Below are positions 34,707 to 48,084 of a stretch of DNA of 64,000 bases, one piece after another. A model generated the notes under the pieces. The model made no database searches and was not told the origin of the DNA. It worked only from the letters and a program-made list of their open reading frames with translations. The DNA is taken from assembly GCF_963675165.1 (NCBI RefSeq), contig NC_087385.1, positions 206,501-270,500 of the forward strand. The letters are read 5' to 3'. Origin of the DNA: Halichondria panicea. Lineage: Eukaryota; Porifera; Demospongiae; Suberitida; Halichondriidae. Position 1 is the first letter of the stretch. The number at the start of each line of letters is the position of its first letter. A program made the translations under genes and the position numbers.

Positions 34707-35193
34707 AGTTGAAGTGTTTCCTGCCCACAAGACCTGGCCCCACCAGCACTGGACCCAGAGGCAGAGGAAGTGGATATGATAGAGAGTGAGGGGACGAGGG
34801 GAGTGGGCGGGGCACAAGGGGGTGGAGCCATATACGATGAAGATGAGGAGGATGAAGGAGTGGGCAGGGCACAGAGGGTGGGCTGCTCTCAACAATGACA
34901 CTCTTAGGAACTCTATATTCACTGCTTTGATTGTATTTATGGACTGGTTTTGTGGTTATTGCTATTGTTCTAATTATGTGAATAACGTTTGCCCATACCA
35001 CTCGTCATAATTATTGTGAACGGTAATATTGATTAGCATGAGACTGAGATAAAGTCAATAGTAATCATCATAATAGGAGAGTGCAAACACACACTACAAA
35101 AGCCAAAGCTAAAAATTAAAATCATAAAGTAATTAAAATCAATATTCAATACAAAGACGATACTAGATAGATAAGTGTTCACATTGTTCATAG

Positions 35194-38100
35194 TTAAAAG
35201 GGTGCTATTTTGTTCAGTTCCACCATCACCTGTGCCATGCTGGGTCGATGGCTGGGCTCTCTCTTAGTGCAGTGGAGTATCAGCTCGTACACTGCAGGAC
35301 GCTGCCTCTGTACTTGGAGAATCATGTCTCGATAATGTTCAGCACTTGGGAATCGACTAGCGGTCACCTCACAGAGGACAATGCCGTAGCTGTACACATC
35401 GATCTTGACAGACTGTCTTGGAGGTGGATTAAACGGATCTGCGGCTTGAGGGATGACTTCAGGAGGGGAGTAGATTATGGCTCCCTCTCCCATCGTATGA
35501 GCATGCTGCAGGAAGTTGGCTGAGCCCAGGTCAGAGACCTTCCCCTTCCACTGGTGGTTGGGCATTCGCTGGAGGAGGACGTTGGGAGCACTCACATCAC
35601 GGTGGATGATGGGATCGTAGCGCTGGTGCAGGTAGTTCAGAGCTAGGGCAATGTCCATGGATCGAGAGGCGGTTTCCTGGGTCCAGTTGATTCTCTTCGT
35701 ACGCTTGTCGGAGATTCATGTCCAGAAGCTCGGTGATGATGAGAGGAGGGGACTGGTCAAACACTGCCCCAATGAACTGCACCAGGTTGGGGTGTCGTAC
35801 TTCAGCCAAGAGCCTCATTTCTCTCTGGAGTCTCTCCAGATTGCGTGGGTTGACAATGGCAGCAAAGAGACGCTTGATGGCCACCGTCACTGTTCCCTCC
35901 AGCACCTCCCCCCATCCTCCAGTGCCAATCGTTCTCATCGTGATCACTCTGTTGGCCGGAATCCTCCACACCTCTGTGTTGTGTGCTGCCAACTCTTTCG
36001 TCTTGCCTTCTAACTCTCTCTCTAAAGCTGTGATTCGAGCAGACAGGTCAGCTTCTCTTCTGTTGGCCTCAGCCAATTCTCGATCTTTCACTTGTAAAAG
36101 TAATTGTGTAGCTTGCTCTCTTTGCTCTGCCAGCTGTGCTCTTTCCTCCGCATTTCCATGACGACGGTTGGCCTCAGTCAATTCTCTAGCTTGTGTAGCT
36201 AATTCTCGATCTTTCTGTTGCAACTGTAGTTGGTGGTGACGTTGAGTGTCGTGCTCTCTCTGCTCTGCTGCTCGTAACTGTTGTTCCAGAGCCCTCACCC
36301 GGTCTTGAGAGGAGTGGTCGTTGGTCTCACTGACTGATGAGGCACGAGCAGTTGCTTGTCTGATCCTTTTCTCACTCAGTCGCTGGGCGGAGCCTCTAGT
36401 GTCGTTGTGGGCCACATCCACGAGAGCCCACTTCCCAGCCGAGGGTCCAGCAACAGACGCTGAGGGTCCAGTCAACTCTGTAGGGGGGATTAAGGAACAA
36501 ATGTAACAGTATATGCATTCAGAGTCATTGAATTGTGTGTACTTGTCTATCAGATAATAGTTGCCATGGCTACATGTACTAGTAGCTGCTCACCAAATCT
36601 CTGTATTGTAGTCTCAGAAACAGGTTTACATAGTGGCCACTCCCGATTGCCTCCAAACACGAGGACCTCAGTGAGTCCTGGTCCCAGACTGGTGGCAGTG
36701 ATGGAGTGCATGCAACGTGGTGTCATTGACTCAGGAGGTGTCACCTGGAGGCACAAAAAATAATGCTCTGATAAATAAATGTTGAGTGTACAGTAGTACT
36801 GTGTATTCTGAACAGATCATCAGATAATCCATGTACTGTATGAAATAAATATAATATTACAACACGAGGAATCTCAAGGCTATGTGTTTTATATTACAGT
36901 GACCCTTTACCAAATTATGCCTCGAGGCTACGCGACCGTGTACGGAAGGGACTGTATGACTTTTATTACACGCTTGTAACCTTGACAACGTGATATAATA
37001 CAGTAAAGGTGTGTGTACATAGCACAAATATTTAACATCCTCCTAGACTTCAAAGTTATTTACTCTTGTAAATGAACGTCTCGTATCTCTTTATTATGTC
37101 CATTTATTACACGTACACTAACAGTTCATAATAAGACAAGACTCACCTCTGTCCACTGGACAGTGTCTACATTAAGTGTCCACATGTCCCCCAGTGTCTT
37201 CCTGCCATCATCCAGTCCTCCGTACACCAGTAGTTGAGGGTGGTCCTGGCCATAGTTGAGACAACAGGCAGCATGGGCTGACCTCTCCACTGGCCATGGC
37301 TCTCCCTGTACTGGCTTCACCTTAGTGACCTCCTACACACAGTGAACACACAGTATTGTGCATTTCAATGTGGCAGTACTAATTCCAACTCACCATGGTC
37401 CTAAAATTGAATAGGTAGACGTCATTGAGCCTACCACCATGACCAGGTTGGTCCCCTCCAAAGAGGACTGCCTTGTGCTGGTCCACCATAGTGAAGGTGA
37501 AGCTACTACAGGGAGGAGGTCTCTCTCCTCTGAGCTCAGGGGACGACCAGACACCTGGAAGTGGGGGTGGGGCAATTTAGAGAATGGTACAATGTTACAT
37601 CATCCTTATAACATTGATTGATATGAAAGTGAACATGGTTTCCTATGTGAGTGAGGGTGGAACTCCGCCCACCAGTAGCTAGATACCCTATAAGTGTATG
37701 CGGTGACAAAAATTTACCATTTTGTGTGTCAAAGAAATGGAACTCGTTTGTCCGTCCACTTCCACCAAACAGTCCAGTCTTGGTGAATGTTGATCCTGGT
37801 TGTGTGGTGCCCTCAATACCGGCGCCTCCAAAGCAGCACAGAGTTCTCTCATTCACACGAACAAGTCCACAGCCAACTTTTTTCATAGGCTGACTACCAG
37901 AGGTTTGAACTTTGGTCCACTGGAGAGTGTCCAGAATCAAGCTTGCTCATGTCATTGAAGTAAGAAGACCCATCATAACCACCAAAGGTGTACAGGCAAC
38001 GACCTACACAAACAAAGCAACCACCAAGCTCTCCAGGGGGTAGAGGTCCAGTGGTGGGCAAGAGGCTCCACAGCTCAGTGCTTGGATCATACACAGCAAT

Positions 38101-38205
38101 GATGTTAGACCCCCGTCCTGGACCAATCCCCCTCCACATGTAATGGTGTCCGTCAACTGCAGAAAATTGACCCCAACGAGGTGGTGGTTCAACTGGAGCA
38201 TCCAT
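35194..38205 (-). pseudogene. Kelch-coiled coil-kinase, copy K2, two frameshifts
   Basis: Same layout as K1: 38205-37718, 37554-37394, 37332-37147, 36744-36594, 36477-35194. An extra A in CCAGAATCAAGC (about 37932) shifts the frame in the first Kelch exon; the intact copies read CCAGATCAAGC. In the kinase domain CCATGGATCGAG (about 35657) lacks two bases present as CCATGAAGATCGAG in K1 and K3, so the frame is lost before the HRD loop. Both are in non-repetitive sequence, which favours real mutation. Its 5' end (MDAPVEPPPRWGQF, start 38205) differs from K1/K3 and matches K4. Confidence 0.85.
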
Positions 38206-39309
38206 TACCTGCACAGGAGTGATCATGAGACAGTGTTTATGCCATCACACACACACACACACAATCATTGGTTGAGCCTGGACTAAGGTTATGCATGCTA
38301 GCTATAGGACCTAATCAGATCAACAACCATCACATGACTGACATGAACTCTGTATATCTATAGCTATAGCAGCAATGAGACACAGCATTTCAACTTACAA
38401 GTCATGGACAGTAGAACACTCCCTCAGAGATATCAGAGAGCTGCTATTGTTGTTGGAGTTCTGTTGATCTTGCATACCAGCCACTCCCCCACTATTGCAA
38501 AGGTTATGAGGAGCCCACTCCCAAAATGGCTGGAGGAGGTAGAGATCTGAAGGTTGTCTAGCGCTGCAGGAGTAGGTGAGTGTAACTAGGAATACTAGGA
38601 ATATTGCACATACAGCTTATACCCATAGGCCTGTCAATGGGCAATATTATAGGTCTAGGTCTAGTCTAGTTGCAGAGCATGTCGTACAATGTGTAAAGAT
38701 TGCTCATGACAGTGTGTGTATTTATCATTGTGTAGAGGAGATGTGTTTGTTGAGTGGGAGCATCCTCCGTCACCACCACTCTCCAGTATCCATGGAGATG
38801 ACACTATCCTCTTTGAGCTCCTGAGAACTAAACAACATTCAACAGTTGACGACAATCGACGATGCAATTACGTTAGAATCCAGCCATGCATGACATGTGC
38901 ACAGACTGTGGGGGGTCTGGTATCAAGGTGACCCACCGCCCACTCGGCCCCGGCATGATGCAGCAGATACAGAGCGTGTGCACAGACTGTGGGGGGTCTG
39001 GTGATTACATAAGAGACAAGGGCAAGTGCAAGAAATGCAAAGGAAAGCGTCTCGTGGAAATCAACCACAAACAAGAGGTATGAGAATAATTAGAGCACTG
39101 CTGTTAGTGAGTCTATGCCAGCCACAATCACTTAGAGACACTTTCCACTGGAATAATTAATATGGGCTACAATTCATGGTCGGTCATGAAATGTGGTCCA
39201 AGTGCCAATGTTTGAAAGGCTTAATTAATTTATTTCTGGTTACCTACTTTCAGTGACTTTGTGGTATCCTGAAAGCTTAAAAGATGCTATTTCAGTTGGT
39301 ATGTTCAAC

Positions 39310-40541
39310 CATAGATTGAACAGTAAGAGGGATTGGAAACGACCATGCAGGCCCTTCTGTGTAAACCGGTGAAACACTCCGCGTTATGATTTTGCGCTTG
39401 CTTAGTTTTACCGTACTCCGGTTGTATTTCAACTGTTTCTAGCTCTCCTATCCACTAGCGATCACTCAGGGGCTGGGAGGTACTCTAGAGAAGAAAGTTT
39501 ACACCACTGACTAAGTCCGTTGTCTTTTACTCCGTTTTTAATTTTGTTGAGTTTAGCTTACTCCATGTCAACTTTTCTCTTTCCCTGCTGTGAAGCGGAA
39601 ACTTGACTTGGTTATTATGTATCTAAGTGCTATATAGAATGGCTTCATGCTATGGATAAGCTGTACTGTTCATAAACGTTTGCGGTATATAGTCTTTCAA
39701 ACTGCTTTAGTATACTTTTAGACACACCACGGGCCTTGACTTCCCACGACTTCATAGTAGTAAGGGCTATTCCTTCTTGTATAGCATTTACTATGCCTCG
39801 GTGCACATGCGCAAGCGAGGGATACGGTAGTGTGTTTGTGTGTCTGTCTGTGTAGACTGCTACAGCTGCTCAAGGATCAATGAAGTGCAAGTAAGAGTTT
39901 CTATAGGCTTCTAGTCATGTTTTCAATTTGTGGATTTGCAAAATAATGCTTTGTTCTCGAGTTATGCCTAGTTTTGCTTACTTGGAATGCCATTGCAGCT
40001 TTTTCAGAAGAGCACGTAGCCAAACTTGTTTACCGAGTGTTACTACTCTACTTAGTAGTTAGCTCTGCACTAGAACGCTAGCTATTGGTAGCTGCAAGAG
40101 TGAGAAGAGAGCTGCAAGGTTCTGCTGATGGCAGCCATTAATTTAGACTTGAACTTTTGACATCAATGGTTTTTAACAACAATCATGGTTGATAATTACT
40201 CACTCTTGCAGCAAATTTATTACGCAAAAATGTTCATCATGTGTATATAAATTAGCTATTAGTAGCTTTATGTTATATAGCTTTGGCATCTCCACCGAGG
40301 CATCAGCACCTGCGGTGCTTTCATTTGTTTAGTGATAGTGGCTGAGTTGCTTAGTCGACCTTTTAGAGCTAGATTTTCTTTACTTTTTAATAATCGTGAT
40401 CAATTTCACCATTTCTATGTACAGCACGTTGTATGGCAGTCAAGACAGGATTAATCCTTTGTAGTTTTAGCCACGCCCTATAACCCGGAGTGTTTCATGC
40501 AAACATTTTCGTTTCCAATCCCTCCTACTGTTCTATCTATG
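39310..40541. mobile_element. TIR transposon with 7-base target duplication, copy 1
   Basis: Ends CATAGATTGAACAGTAAGAG / inverted CTCCTACTGTTCTATCTATG, about 32 bases of inverted repeat with few mismatches, flanked by GTTCAAC at 39303-39309 and 40542-40548. The paralogous intron near 61186 reads GTTCAACCATTTTTGACC uninterrupted. 1232 bases, no long ORF: non-autonomous. It contains a copy of the dispersed repeat (39783-40140). Confidence 0.88.
39783..40140 (+). repeat. dispersed repeat copy inside the transposon
   Basis: ATGCCTCGGTGCACATGCGC, GAGGGATACGGTA, TTCTATAGGCTTCTAGTC, GCTTTGTTCTCGAGTTATG and GTTAGCTCTGCACTAGAACG appear in the same order as at 53160-53540. Confidence 0.65.
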
Positions 40542-41609
40542 GTTCAACCCATTTTCGACCAATACCATGATTAAACCAAAGATGGTACTAGTCACGTGAT
40601 GTTAGCCTATAATTATAATATGTTTCCTACGTGTTACATTATTATTTAACCTCTGAACTCGTGTGAACTAAACACTTTATGTCTTGTCTCTTCAGAACAC
40701 TGCTGGTGACGACCATAGTGACAAGGTAAGTACAACTGCTCACAAATGTGTGGTAATCTACTCTCTAGACTGCAAGCACTGTAGAATGGCAGCTCTATCC
40801 ACACATTGTAAGACCTGTGTACCCTGTAATGTTACTATCACCTAATCTCAATTGTTGCGATCATAAACGTGAGGGGGGTTGTAGTTGAACATCTGTTAAC
40901 AGCCACTACTTTCCTACCGTTGATCCAATGTCAAAAATTGTATGATTTTCTGAAAGCTTAGAAAGAGGCCTTTTAAATGATCTATCCAAAATTTAGATGG
41001 GGCAATAATTTGTCATTTTTTGGCCTTGGACTATGGGCTATTATCCATGGTGTGGTCAAATTGGCAAATACTTTTATTTTCACATCTTGCAGCAGCTGGA
41101 TCACATCGACTACAGGAGAGTCGACTGTGACCTGTTTGTGGAGAAGAGCATCAGTTTAAGAGAGGCCTTGTGTGGCTTCACTTGCACTCTGTACCCCTTG
41201 GACGGGAGGAACATGGGTGTGTCCAGGTCACCAGGAGCAGTGTTGTCACCAGGTGAGTAGGTGGCTGGTAGGAGGAGGATTGTGTATAGGGCTGCCTTTG
41301 AGAGGAGTGTACATACAAGCTATTATAGTGTGTCCCAGCCTTACAAGCTGAGGGGACATGTGTTAGGGTTAGGTACCTTAGGACTTTTCATCTGGCGGCT
41401 TTAACAAGACTTGGGCTATTTATAATCAAGGCGACACCCTTGTTATTATCCATGAGAACCAAAGCAACTGAATTGAAAGTGATAGCTAAGAATACCAGTG
41501 TGAAGGAGGGAGGTTCATTGAGGTGTACTGGCATGGCTGTCTTATATATAGTGACATCCTTCTTGTTCTTCAATACACTGTAGAGGTGGTGTGGCCAAAT
41601 TGGCAAATA

Positions 41610-41804
41610 CCATATAGCGGATATTTCGAGGGTATAAATGTTCGTGGTTTTTGCTGATCAAGCATCTACCGCGAACATTTATTCCCACGAATTTAATATC
41701 GCACACATACACGCTGCAGAAATACTGCTATTCTGAATTCCCGAAAACCTTTCTAACGGTCAATCCGCAAAAGTGTATACCCTCGAAATATACCCGCTAT
41801 ACGG
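41610..41804. mobile_element. MITE with TA target duplication, copy 2
   Basis: Paralogue of 33665-33859 at the same intron position (195 bases, same ends, TA on each side). Being at the homologous site, it was duplicated with the segment and did not insert independently. Confidence 0.8.
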
Positions 41805-42120
41805 TAGTTTTATCACTCAAATATTAAATTTGATGATGTCATTTTAGAGAAGAAGCTCTTTCAGATGCTTAATTCCCGAATTTGGAACGGGTCATAATTA
41901 GGGTTAGGTATAGGACTTTTGATCTTGTTATTTCTATTTTCACTTCATGTATTTATAGTCTTGTGGTCATGTGCAATACTAACAGTGGTTGTGTTGTGTG
42001 GGCAGTATTGTACGTAGGTACATGTACAGTTGCTAAAAAGCTACGAAAACTCTGCCAATCTAATTACAACATACTGAAAGTAGTATCAATTGAGTTTACA
42101 ATGTGTGTGTACATGTACAG

Positions 42121-42123
<3 letters not shown>

Positions 42124-42181
<58 letters not shown>

Positions 42182-42201
42182 GGTGTGTGTGTGTGTGTGT
42201 G
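42124..42201. repeat. (TG)n before a D3 exon
   Basis: About 78 bases of TG with one TTGG break, ending at the acceptor GTCCAG. Confidence 0.9.
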
Positions 42202-42554
42202 TCCAGGGTCTGGAGGGTGAGGGGATGCCAGTGTTCAGGAGGCCTCATGTCAAGCTAGGGCAACCTCTATGTTCAGTTCACCATCCAATTCCCTGACTCT
42301 GGTTTCCTGGAGGAGAGTCAACTAAAGGTATGCAGTGGCTATAATCATGTGATATGTGTGTGCAGTGTAGGCAGCCTCTCAATACACAGGCCTCCACTGT
42401 ATAAATGCAATATCTTTATGCTGTACCACCTTGTCTTCTATAATTAAGGTGTCTTTGTGAAGTAGTTGGTATACTGATCCAATACACAGGCCCCCACTGT
42501 ATAGCAATGTACTCTACCCCCCCCCCACACACACACACCACCCACACACACACA

Positions 42555-42607
<53 letters not shown>

Positions 42608-43224
42608 ACACACACACAGGAGTTGGAGTGTCTCTTACCCACAGGACCTGACCCACCAGCACTGGACCCAGAGGCAGAGGAAGTGGATATGATAGAGAGT
42701 GAGGGGACGAGGGGAGTGGGCGGGGCACAAAGGGGTGGAGCTATATACGATGAAGATGAGGAGGATGAAGGAGTGGGCGGGGCACAGAGGGTGGGCTGCT
42801 CTCAACAATGACACTCTTAGGAACTCTATATTCACCGCTTTGTTTGTATTTATGGACTGGTTTTGTGGTTACTGCTATTGTTCTAATTATGTGAATAACG
42901 TTTGCCCATACCACTCATCATAATTATTGTGAACGGTAATATTGATTAGCATGAGACTGAGATAAAGTCAATAGTAATCATCATAATAGGAGAGTGCAAA
43001 CACACACTACAAAAGCCAAAGCTAAAAATATAATTCTAGTAATTAAAAATCAATATTAATTCAAGAAGCTAGCTACTAGATAATTATAAGTGTTGACATT
43101 GTTCAAACAATTAGTGTGTCATATAACACAGAGTCCCACAATTGGGTATTAATTATCAACTACAACCTAAAAAAAAGGAAGCTATACTATAGATAAGTGT
43201 TCACCGTATATACATTGTTCATAG

Positions 43225-46200
43225 TTAAAAGGGTGCTATTTTGTTCAGTTCCACCATCACCTGTGCCATGCTGGGTCGATGGCTGGGCTCTCTCTTAGTG
43301 CAGTGGAGTATCAGCTCACACATAACAGGTTGCTCTCTCTGTACTTGGAGAATTATGTCTCGATAATGTTCAGCACTTGGGAATCGACTAGCGGTCACCT
43401 CACAGAGGACAATACCGTAGCTGTACACATCGATCTTGACAGACTGTCTCAGAGGTGGAGTGAGAGGATCAAAGGCTTGAGGGATGACTTCAGGAGGGGA
43501 GTAGATTATGGCCCCCTCTCCCATTGTATGAGCATGCTGCAGGAAGTTGGCTGAGCCCAGGTCAGAGACCTTCCCCTTCCACTGGTGGTTGGGCATTCGC
43601 TGGAGGAGGACGTTGGGAGCACTCACATCACGGTGGATGATGGGATCGTAGCGCTGGTGCAGGTAGTTCAGAGCGAGGGCAATGTCCATGAAGATCGAGA
43701 GGCGGTTTCCTGGGTCCAGTTGATTCTCTTCGTACGCTTGTCGGAGATTCATGTCCAGAAGCTCGGTGATGATGAGAGGAGGGGACTGGTCAAACACTGC
43801 CCCAATGAACTGCACCAGGTTGGGGTGTCGTACTTCAGCCAAGAGCCTCATTTCTCTCTGGAGTCTCTCCAGATTGCGTGGGTTGACAATGGCAGCAAAG
43901 AGTCGCTTGACGGCCACCGTCACTGTTCCCTCCAGCACCTCCCCCCATCCTCCAGTGCCAATCGTTCTCATCGTGATCACTCTGTTGGCCGGAATCCTCC
44001 ACACCTCTGTGTTGTGTGCTGCCAACTCTTTCGTCTTGCCTTCTAACTCCCTCTCTAGAGCTGTGATTCGAGCAGACAGGTCAGCTTCTCTTCTGTTGGC
44101 CTCAGCCAATTCTCGATCTTTCACTTGTAAAAGTAATTGTGTAGCTTGCTCTCTTTGCTCTGCCAGCTGTGCTCTTTCCTCCGCATCTCCGTGACGATGG
44201 TTGGCCTCGGTCAATTCTCTAGCTTGTGTAGCTAATTCTCGATCTTTCTCTTGCAACTGTAGTTGGTGGTGACGTTGAGTGTCGTGCTCTCTCTGCTCTG
44301 CTGCTCGTAACTGTTGTTCCAGAGCCCTCACCCGGTCTTGAGAGGAGTGGTCGCTGGTCTCACTGACTGATGAGGCACGAGCAGTTGCTTGTCTGATCCT
44401 CTTCTCACTCAGTCGCTGGGCAGAGCCTCTAGTGTCGTTGTGGGCCACATCCACGAGAGCCCACTTCCCAGCCGAGGGTCCAGCAACAGACGCTGAGGGT
44501 CCAGTCAACTCTATAGGGGGGATTAAGGAACAAATGTAACAGTATATGCATTCAGAGTCATTGACACATGTATTGTGTGTACTTGTCTATCAGACAACAG
44601 TTGCCATGGCTACATGTACTAGTAGATGCTCACCAAATCTCAGTATGGTGGTCTCAGCAATGGCATCTCCCCCCCACTTCCGCTGGCCTCCAAACACGAG
44701 GACCTCAGTGAGTCCTGGTCCCAGACTGGTGGCAGTGATGGAGTGGTAGCAACGTGGTGTCATTGACTCAGGAGGTGTCACCTGGAGGCACAACAAATAA
44801 TGCTCTGATAAATAAATGTTGAGTGTACAGTAGTACTGTGTATTCTGAACAGATCATCAGATAATCCATGTACTGTATGAAATAAATATAACATTACAAC
44901 ACGAGGAATCTCAAGGCTATGTGTTTTATATTACAGTGACCCTTTACCAAATTATGCCTCGAGGCTACGCGACCGTGTACGGAAGGGACTGTATGACTTT
45001 TATTACACGCTTGTAACCTTGACAACGTGATATAATACAGTAAAGGTGTGTGTACATAGCACAAGTATTTAACATCCTCCTAGACTTAATTCAGAGTTAT
45101 TTACTCTTGTAAATGAACGTCTCGTATCTCTTTATTACGTCCATTTATTACACGTACACTAACAGTTCATAATAAGACAAGACTCACCTCTGCCCACTGG
45201 ACAGTGTCTACATCCAGTATCCACATGTCCCCCAGTGTCTTATCATTATCCCCTCCGTACACCAGTAGTTGAGGGTGGTCCTGGCCATAGTTGAGACAAC
45301 AGGCAGCATGGCCTTCCCTCTCCACTGGCCATGGCTCTCCCTGTACTGGCTTCACCTTAGTGACCTCCTACATACAGTGAACACACAGTATTGTGCATTT
45401 CAATGTGGCAGTACTAATTCCAACTCACCATGGTCCTGAAGTCAAACAGGTAGACTTCATTGACCCTAACATAGCCAAATTGAAACCCTCCAAAGAGGAC
45501 TGCCCTGTGCTGGTCCACCATAGTGAAGGTGAAGCCACTACAGGGAGGAGGTCTCTCTCCTCTGAGCTCAGGGGACGACCAGGCACCTGGAAGTTGGGGT
45601 GGGGCAATTTAGAGAATGGTACAATGTTACATCATCCTTATAACATTGATTGATATGAAAGTGAACATGGTTTCCTATGTGAGTGAGGGTGGGACTCCGC
45701 CCACCAGTAGCTAGATACCCTATAAGTGTATGCAATGAAAACATACAGCGAATATGCACGTTGACAAAAGTTACCATTTTGTGTGTCAAAGAAATGAAAC
45801 TCGTTTGTCTTTCCCCTTCCATCAGGGTGTCCAGTCTTGGTGAATGTTGATCCTGGTTGTGTGGTGCCCTCCATACTGACGCCTCCAAAGCAGCACAGAG
45901 TTCTCTCATTCACACGGACAAGTCCACAGTAAGCCTTTTTCATAGGCTGACTACCAGAGGTTTGAACGTTGGTCCACTGGAGAGTGTCCAGATCAAGCTT
46001 GCTCATGTCATTAGAGTAAGAAGACCCATCCCAACCACCAAAGGTGTACAGGCAACGACCTACACAAACAGAGCAACCACCATGCTCTCCAGGGGGTAGA
46101 GGTCCAGTGGTGGGCAAGAGGCTCCACAGCTCAGTGCTTGGATCATACACAGCAATGATGTTAGACCCCAGTCCTGGACCAAGCCCCCTCCACATGTAAT

Positions 46201-46291
46201 GGTGTCCATCAACTGCAGAGAAATGACAATAACGAGGTGATGGTTCAACTGGTGGTAGACGACCAAGAAAGGAGCGAACAGCTTTCAACAT
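43225..46291 (-). CDS. Kelch-coiled coil-protein kinase, copy K3
   Basis: Intact sister of K1. Exons 46291-45775, 45586-45429, 45367-45188, 44781-44634, 44510-43225, all in frame; about 762 residues. Kelch blades include CLYTFGGWDGSSYSNDMSKL, RTLCCFGG, RAVLFGGFQFGYVRVNEVYL, LLVYGG and EVLVFGGQRKW. Kinase residues match K1: GTGGWGEV, AVKRL, HRDVSAPNV, DLG, SPPE. Most differences from K1 lie in blade-loop residues after GG, while the kinase domain is nearly invariant. It is followed upstream on the same strand by ZFAND1 copy 2, with the same spacing as the K1 pair. Confidence 0.88.
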
Positions 46292-46504
46292 TGTCTGCAG
46301 GAGTAAGGACAGTGAGCAATATACATACACACATTGGCTATCTAGACACTGATATACAGATGACATGTATCATACACACTTCTCTTATGTACACACTTCT
46401 CTAGCTAGTATCTCTGAACTCACCTCATGGAAGACACTTCCTGTAATGTCAGCAGCCCCACCCACTTTCACAAACTTCACATAATAAAAATTTATTGGAT
46501 ATCA

Positions 46505-48084
46505 TTAGCATTCATATTCTAGTGTAAGTGTAGTTCCCATGGTGATGACAGTGTGTATAAGGTCCTGTAGCTTATCAGACATGCCCAGTACTGCACCCTC
46601 ACAATACAGACACAGCTTCTGTAGAGGAGCCACTCAAACAGTTAGTGTATTAGTGGTCTCACTTACTTGAGCATGTGCTTTGTGATTGTCGTTCTTTAGT
46701 TTGAATCTCTGAGCAATATAATCGACCGTCCGTCCAACACACCACTCCTATTCATTGTGTGTATTAGGTTCATGTACTTTGTTATGACATGTAATATAAT
46801 AATCGTATAATACAGTGGAACTTACCAACCATCCTGCAGAAAGACCAACAGCAGATATAAATAAAAGGTCAAGTACCCAGTACAAAACAACCCCTCAACA
46901 AAGGACACCACTGTATAATGGCCAATATCTTATCCCCCAATGTTACAAGGTTCCACTGTATGGTATGGTATGCATTATACACTCCAGTGCATAAAGTGTT
47001 TCCCCGGGCGGTCACCTTGGAGACAAACATGGAGGTGTTAGGGAGTCCACTAGTCCTTGGCAGCTCCACTTCAAAATACACTCTTTCCACCTACAAAAGG
47101 GAGCACAATTCTCCAGTGAATACTGAGCATAATGCAGTAGTGAATAAGCAGCCACTTAACAGGACGATGGTCCAAGCTCTACCTAACCTCCCCAGCAACC
47201 ACTCCACTGCATACCTGTGGTATGGAGTCCAGACCAACTGCTCTCATTTTTAACTTCATCAAAGCAACTTTTCCACTCGTGTGTTTGGATGAACTGCCAC
47301 CTTTCACCCCACCTGGCCAGTCAAAGAGTGCACACACATTGTTCAATAGTACACAGAATGTAGACATCCTATGAAGCGTGTACAAGTAGACTCAACAGTT
47401 AAAGTAGCTGAGATTAAGAGTGGTAGGGAACTAGAATAAAGAATGGAGTACTAAATTGCTCATTATTACAGGCTCAGTGTTGAGTACACCACACTGTTTG
47501 CATGCTCACTTGTTCCAGTTGCTTTGGCAGGTTGTCCCAGTGGCCTCCCCCTCACGGTCCTAGTAGAGTGTTGCTCGGCTACTATCAGTGCAGGGCAGCT
47601 GTGGTCCTCCTGGTGTCTGTGCTGGATGCAATACGACTGCTCACAAGACTCACACAGCACACTAGTCACATGACGCTTCTTGCACGAGGGGAGGGAACAG
47701 TGGAAGAGAAACTATGGACACACGTTCAGTGCATGCCGGGGAGGGAGATGTATAATTACATTATTATGAGTTTGTCATCTAATTGTGTAAATGATTACCT
47801 CTTGTTTCTCAGGCAATGTGGATATAATATTTGTGTCGATGTGCTCACAGTTGTGAGAGGAGGGGACTCGATGATATTTACTGTGACAAAACCAACAAAT
47901 ATGTAAATCGTAAAATGGTAGCTAGATCTCTACTTACCAAAATGTTTGATGACAGAGGTCGCACACAAATGGAAGGAAATCTGAAAATGAGTAGTTAATT
48001 TATACACAAAAAAACATTATTAATTTGCATACCTAATCTGTTGCATTGAGGGAAAAAACAGTGTTCCCCAACATCAACTTCCAT
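46505..48084 (-). CDS. ZFAND1: AN1-type zinc finger protein 1, copy 2
   Basis: Second intact ZFAND1 copy with the same eight-exon layout as the copy at 28761-30336, starting ATG at 48084. Changes are few (for example KHTSGK for KHMSGK and EQHSTRTV for EQYSTTTV), and the last codon AAA is lost because TAA now follows TGC, so it ends LEYEC (248 residues). All zinc-binding Cys and His are kept. Both copies look functional, so the gene dose is doubled on this haplotype if the assembly is right. Confidence 0.9.

Larger units (their letters stand above)
38877..42811 (+). pseudogene. DNAJA-type DnaJ, cluster D3
   Basis: Exon-like pieces 38877-39077, 40696-40725, 41093-41252, 42207-42327, 42620-42811. 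The first holds the zinc-finger half MCTDCGGSGIKVTHRPLGPG, MMQQIQSVCTDCGGSGDYIR and CKKCKGKRL, characteristic of type I DnaJ. The third reads CDLFVEKSISLREALCGFTC, TLYPLDGR. The fourth has four extra bases (CTAG after GTCAAG), a frameshift. The last is intact: [20 protein letters not shown], an acidic run and the CaaX-like end CSQQ. The J domain and most of CTD-I are not found. Intron 1 carries a 1.2-kb transposon and intron 3 a MITE. Confidence 0.8.
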
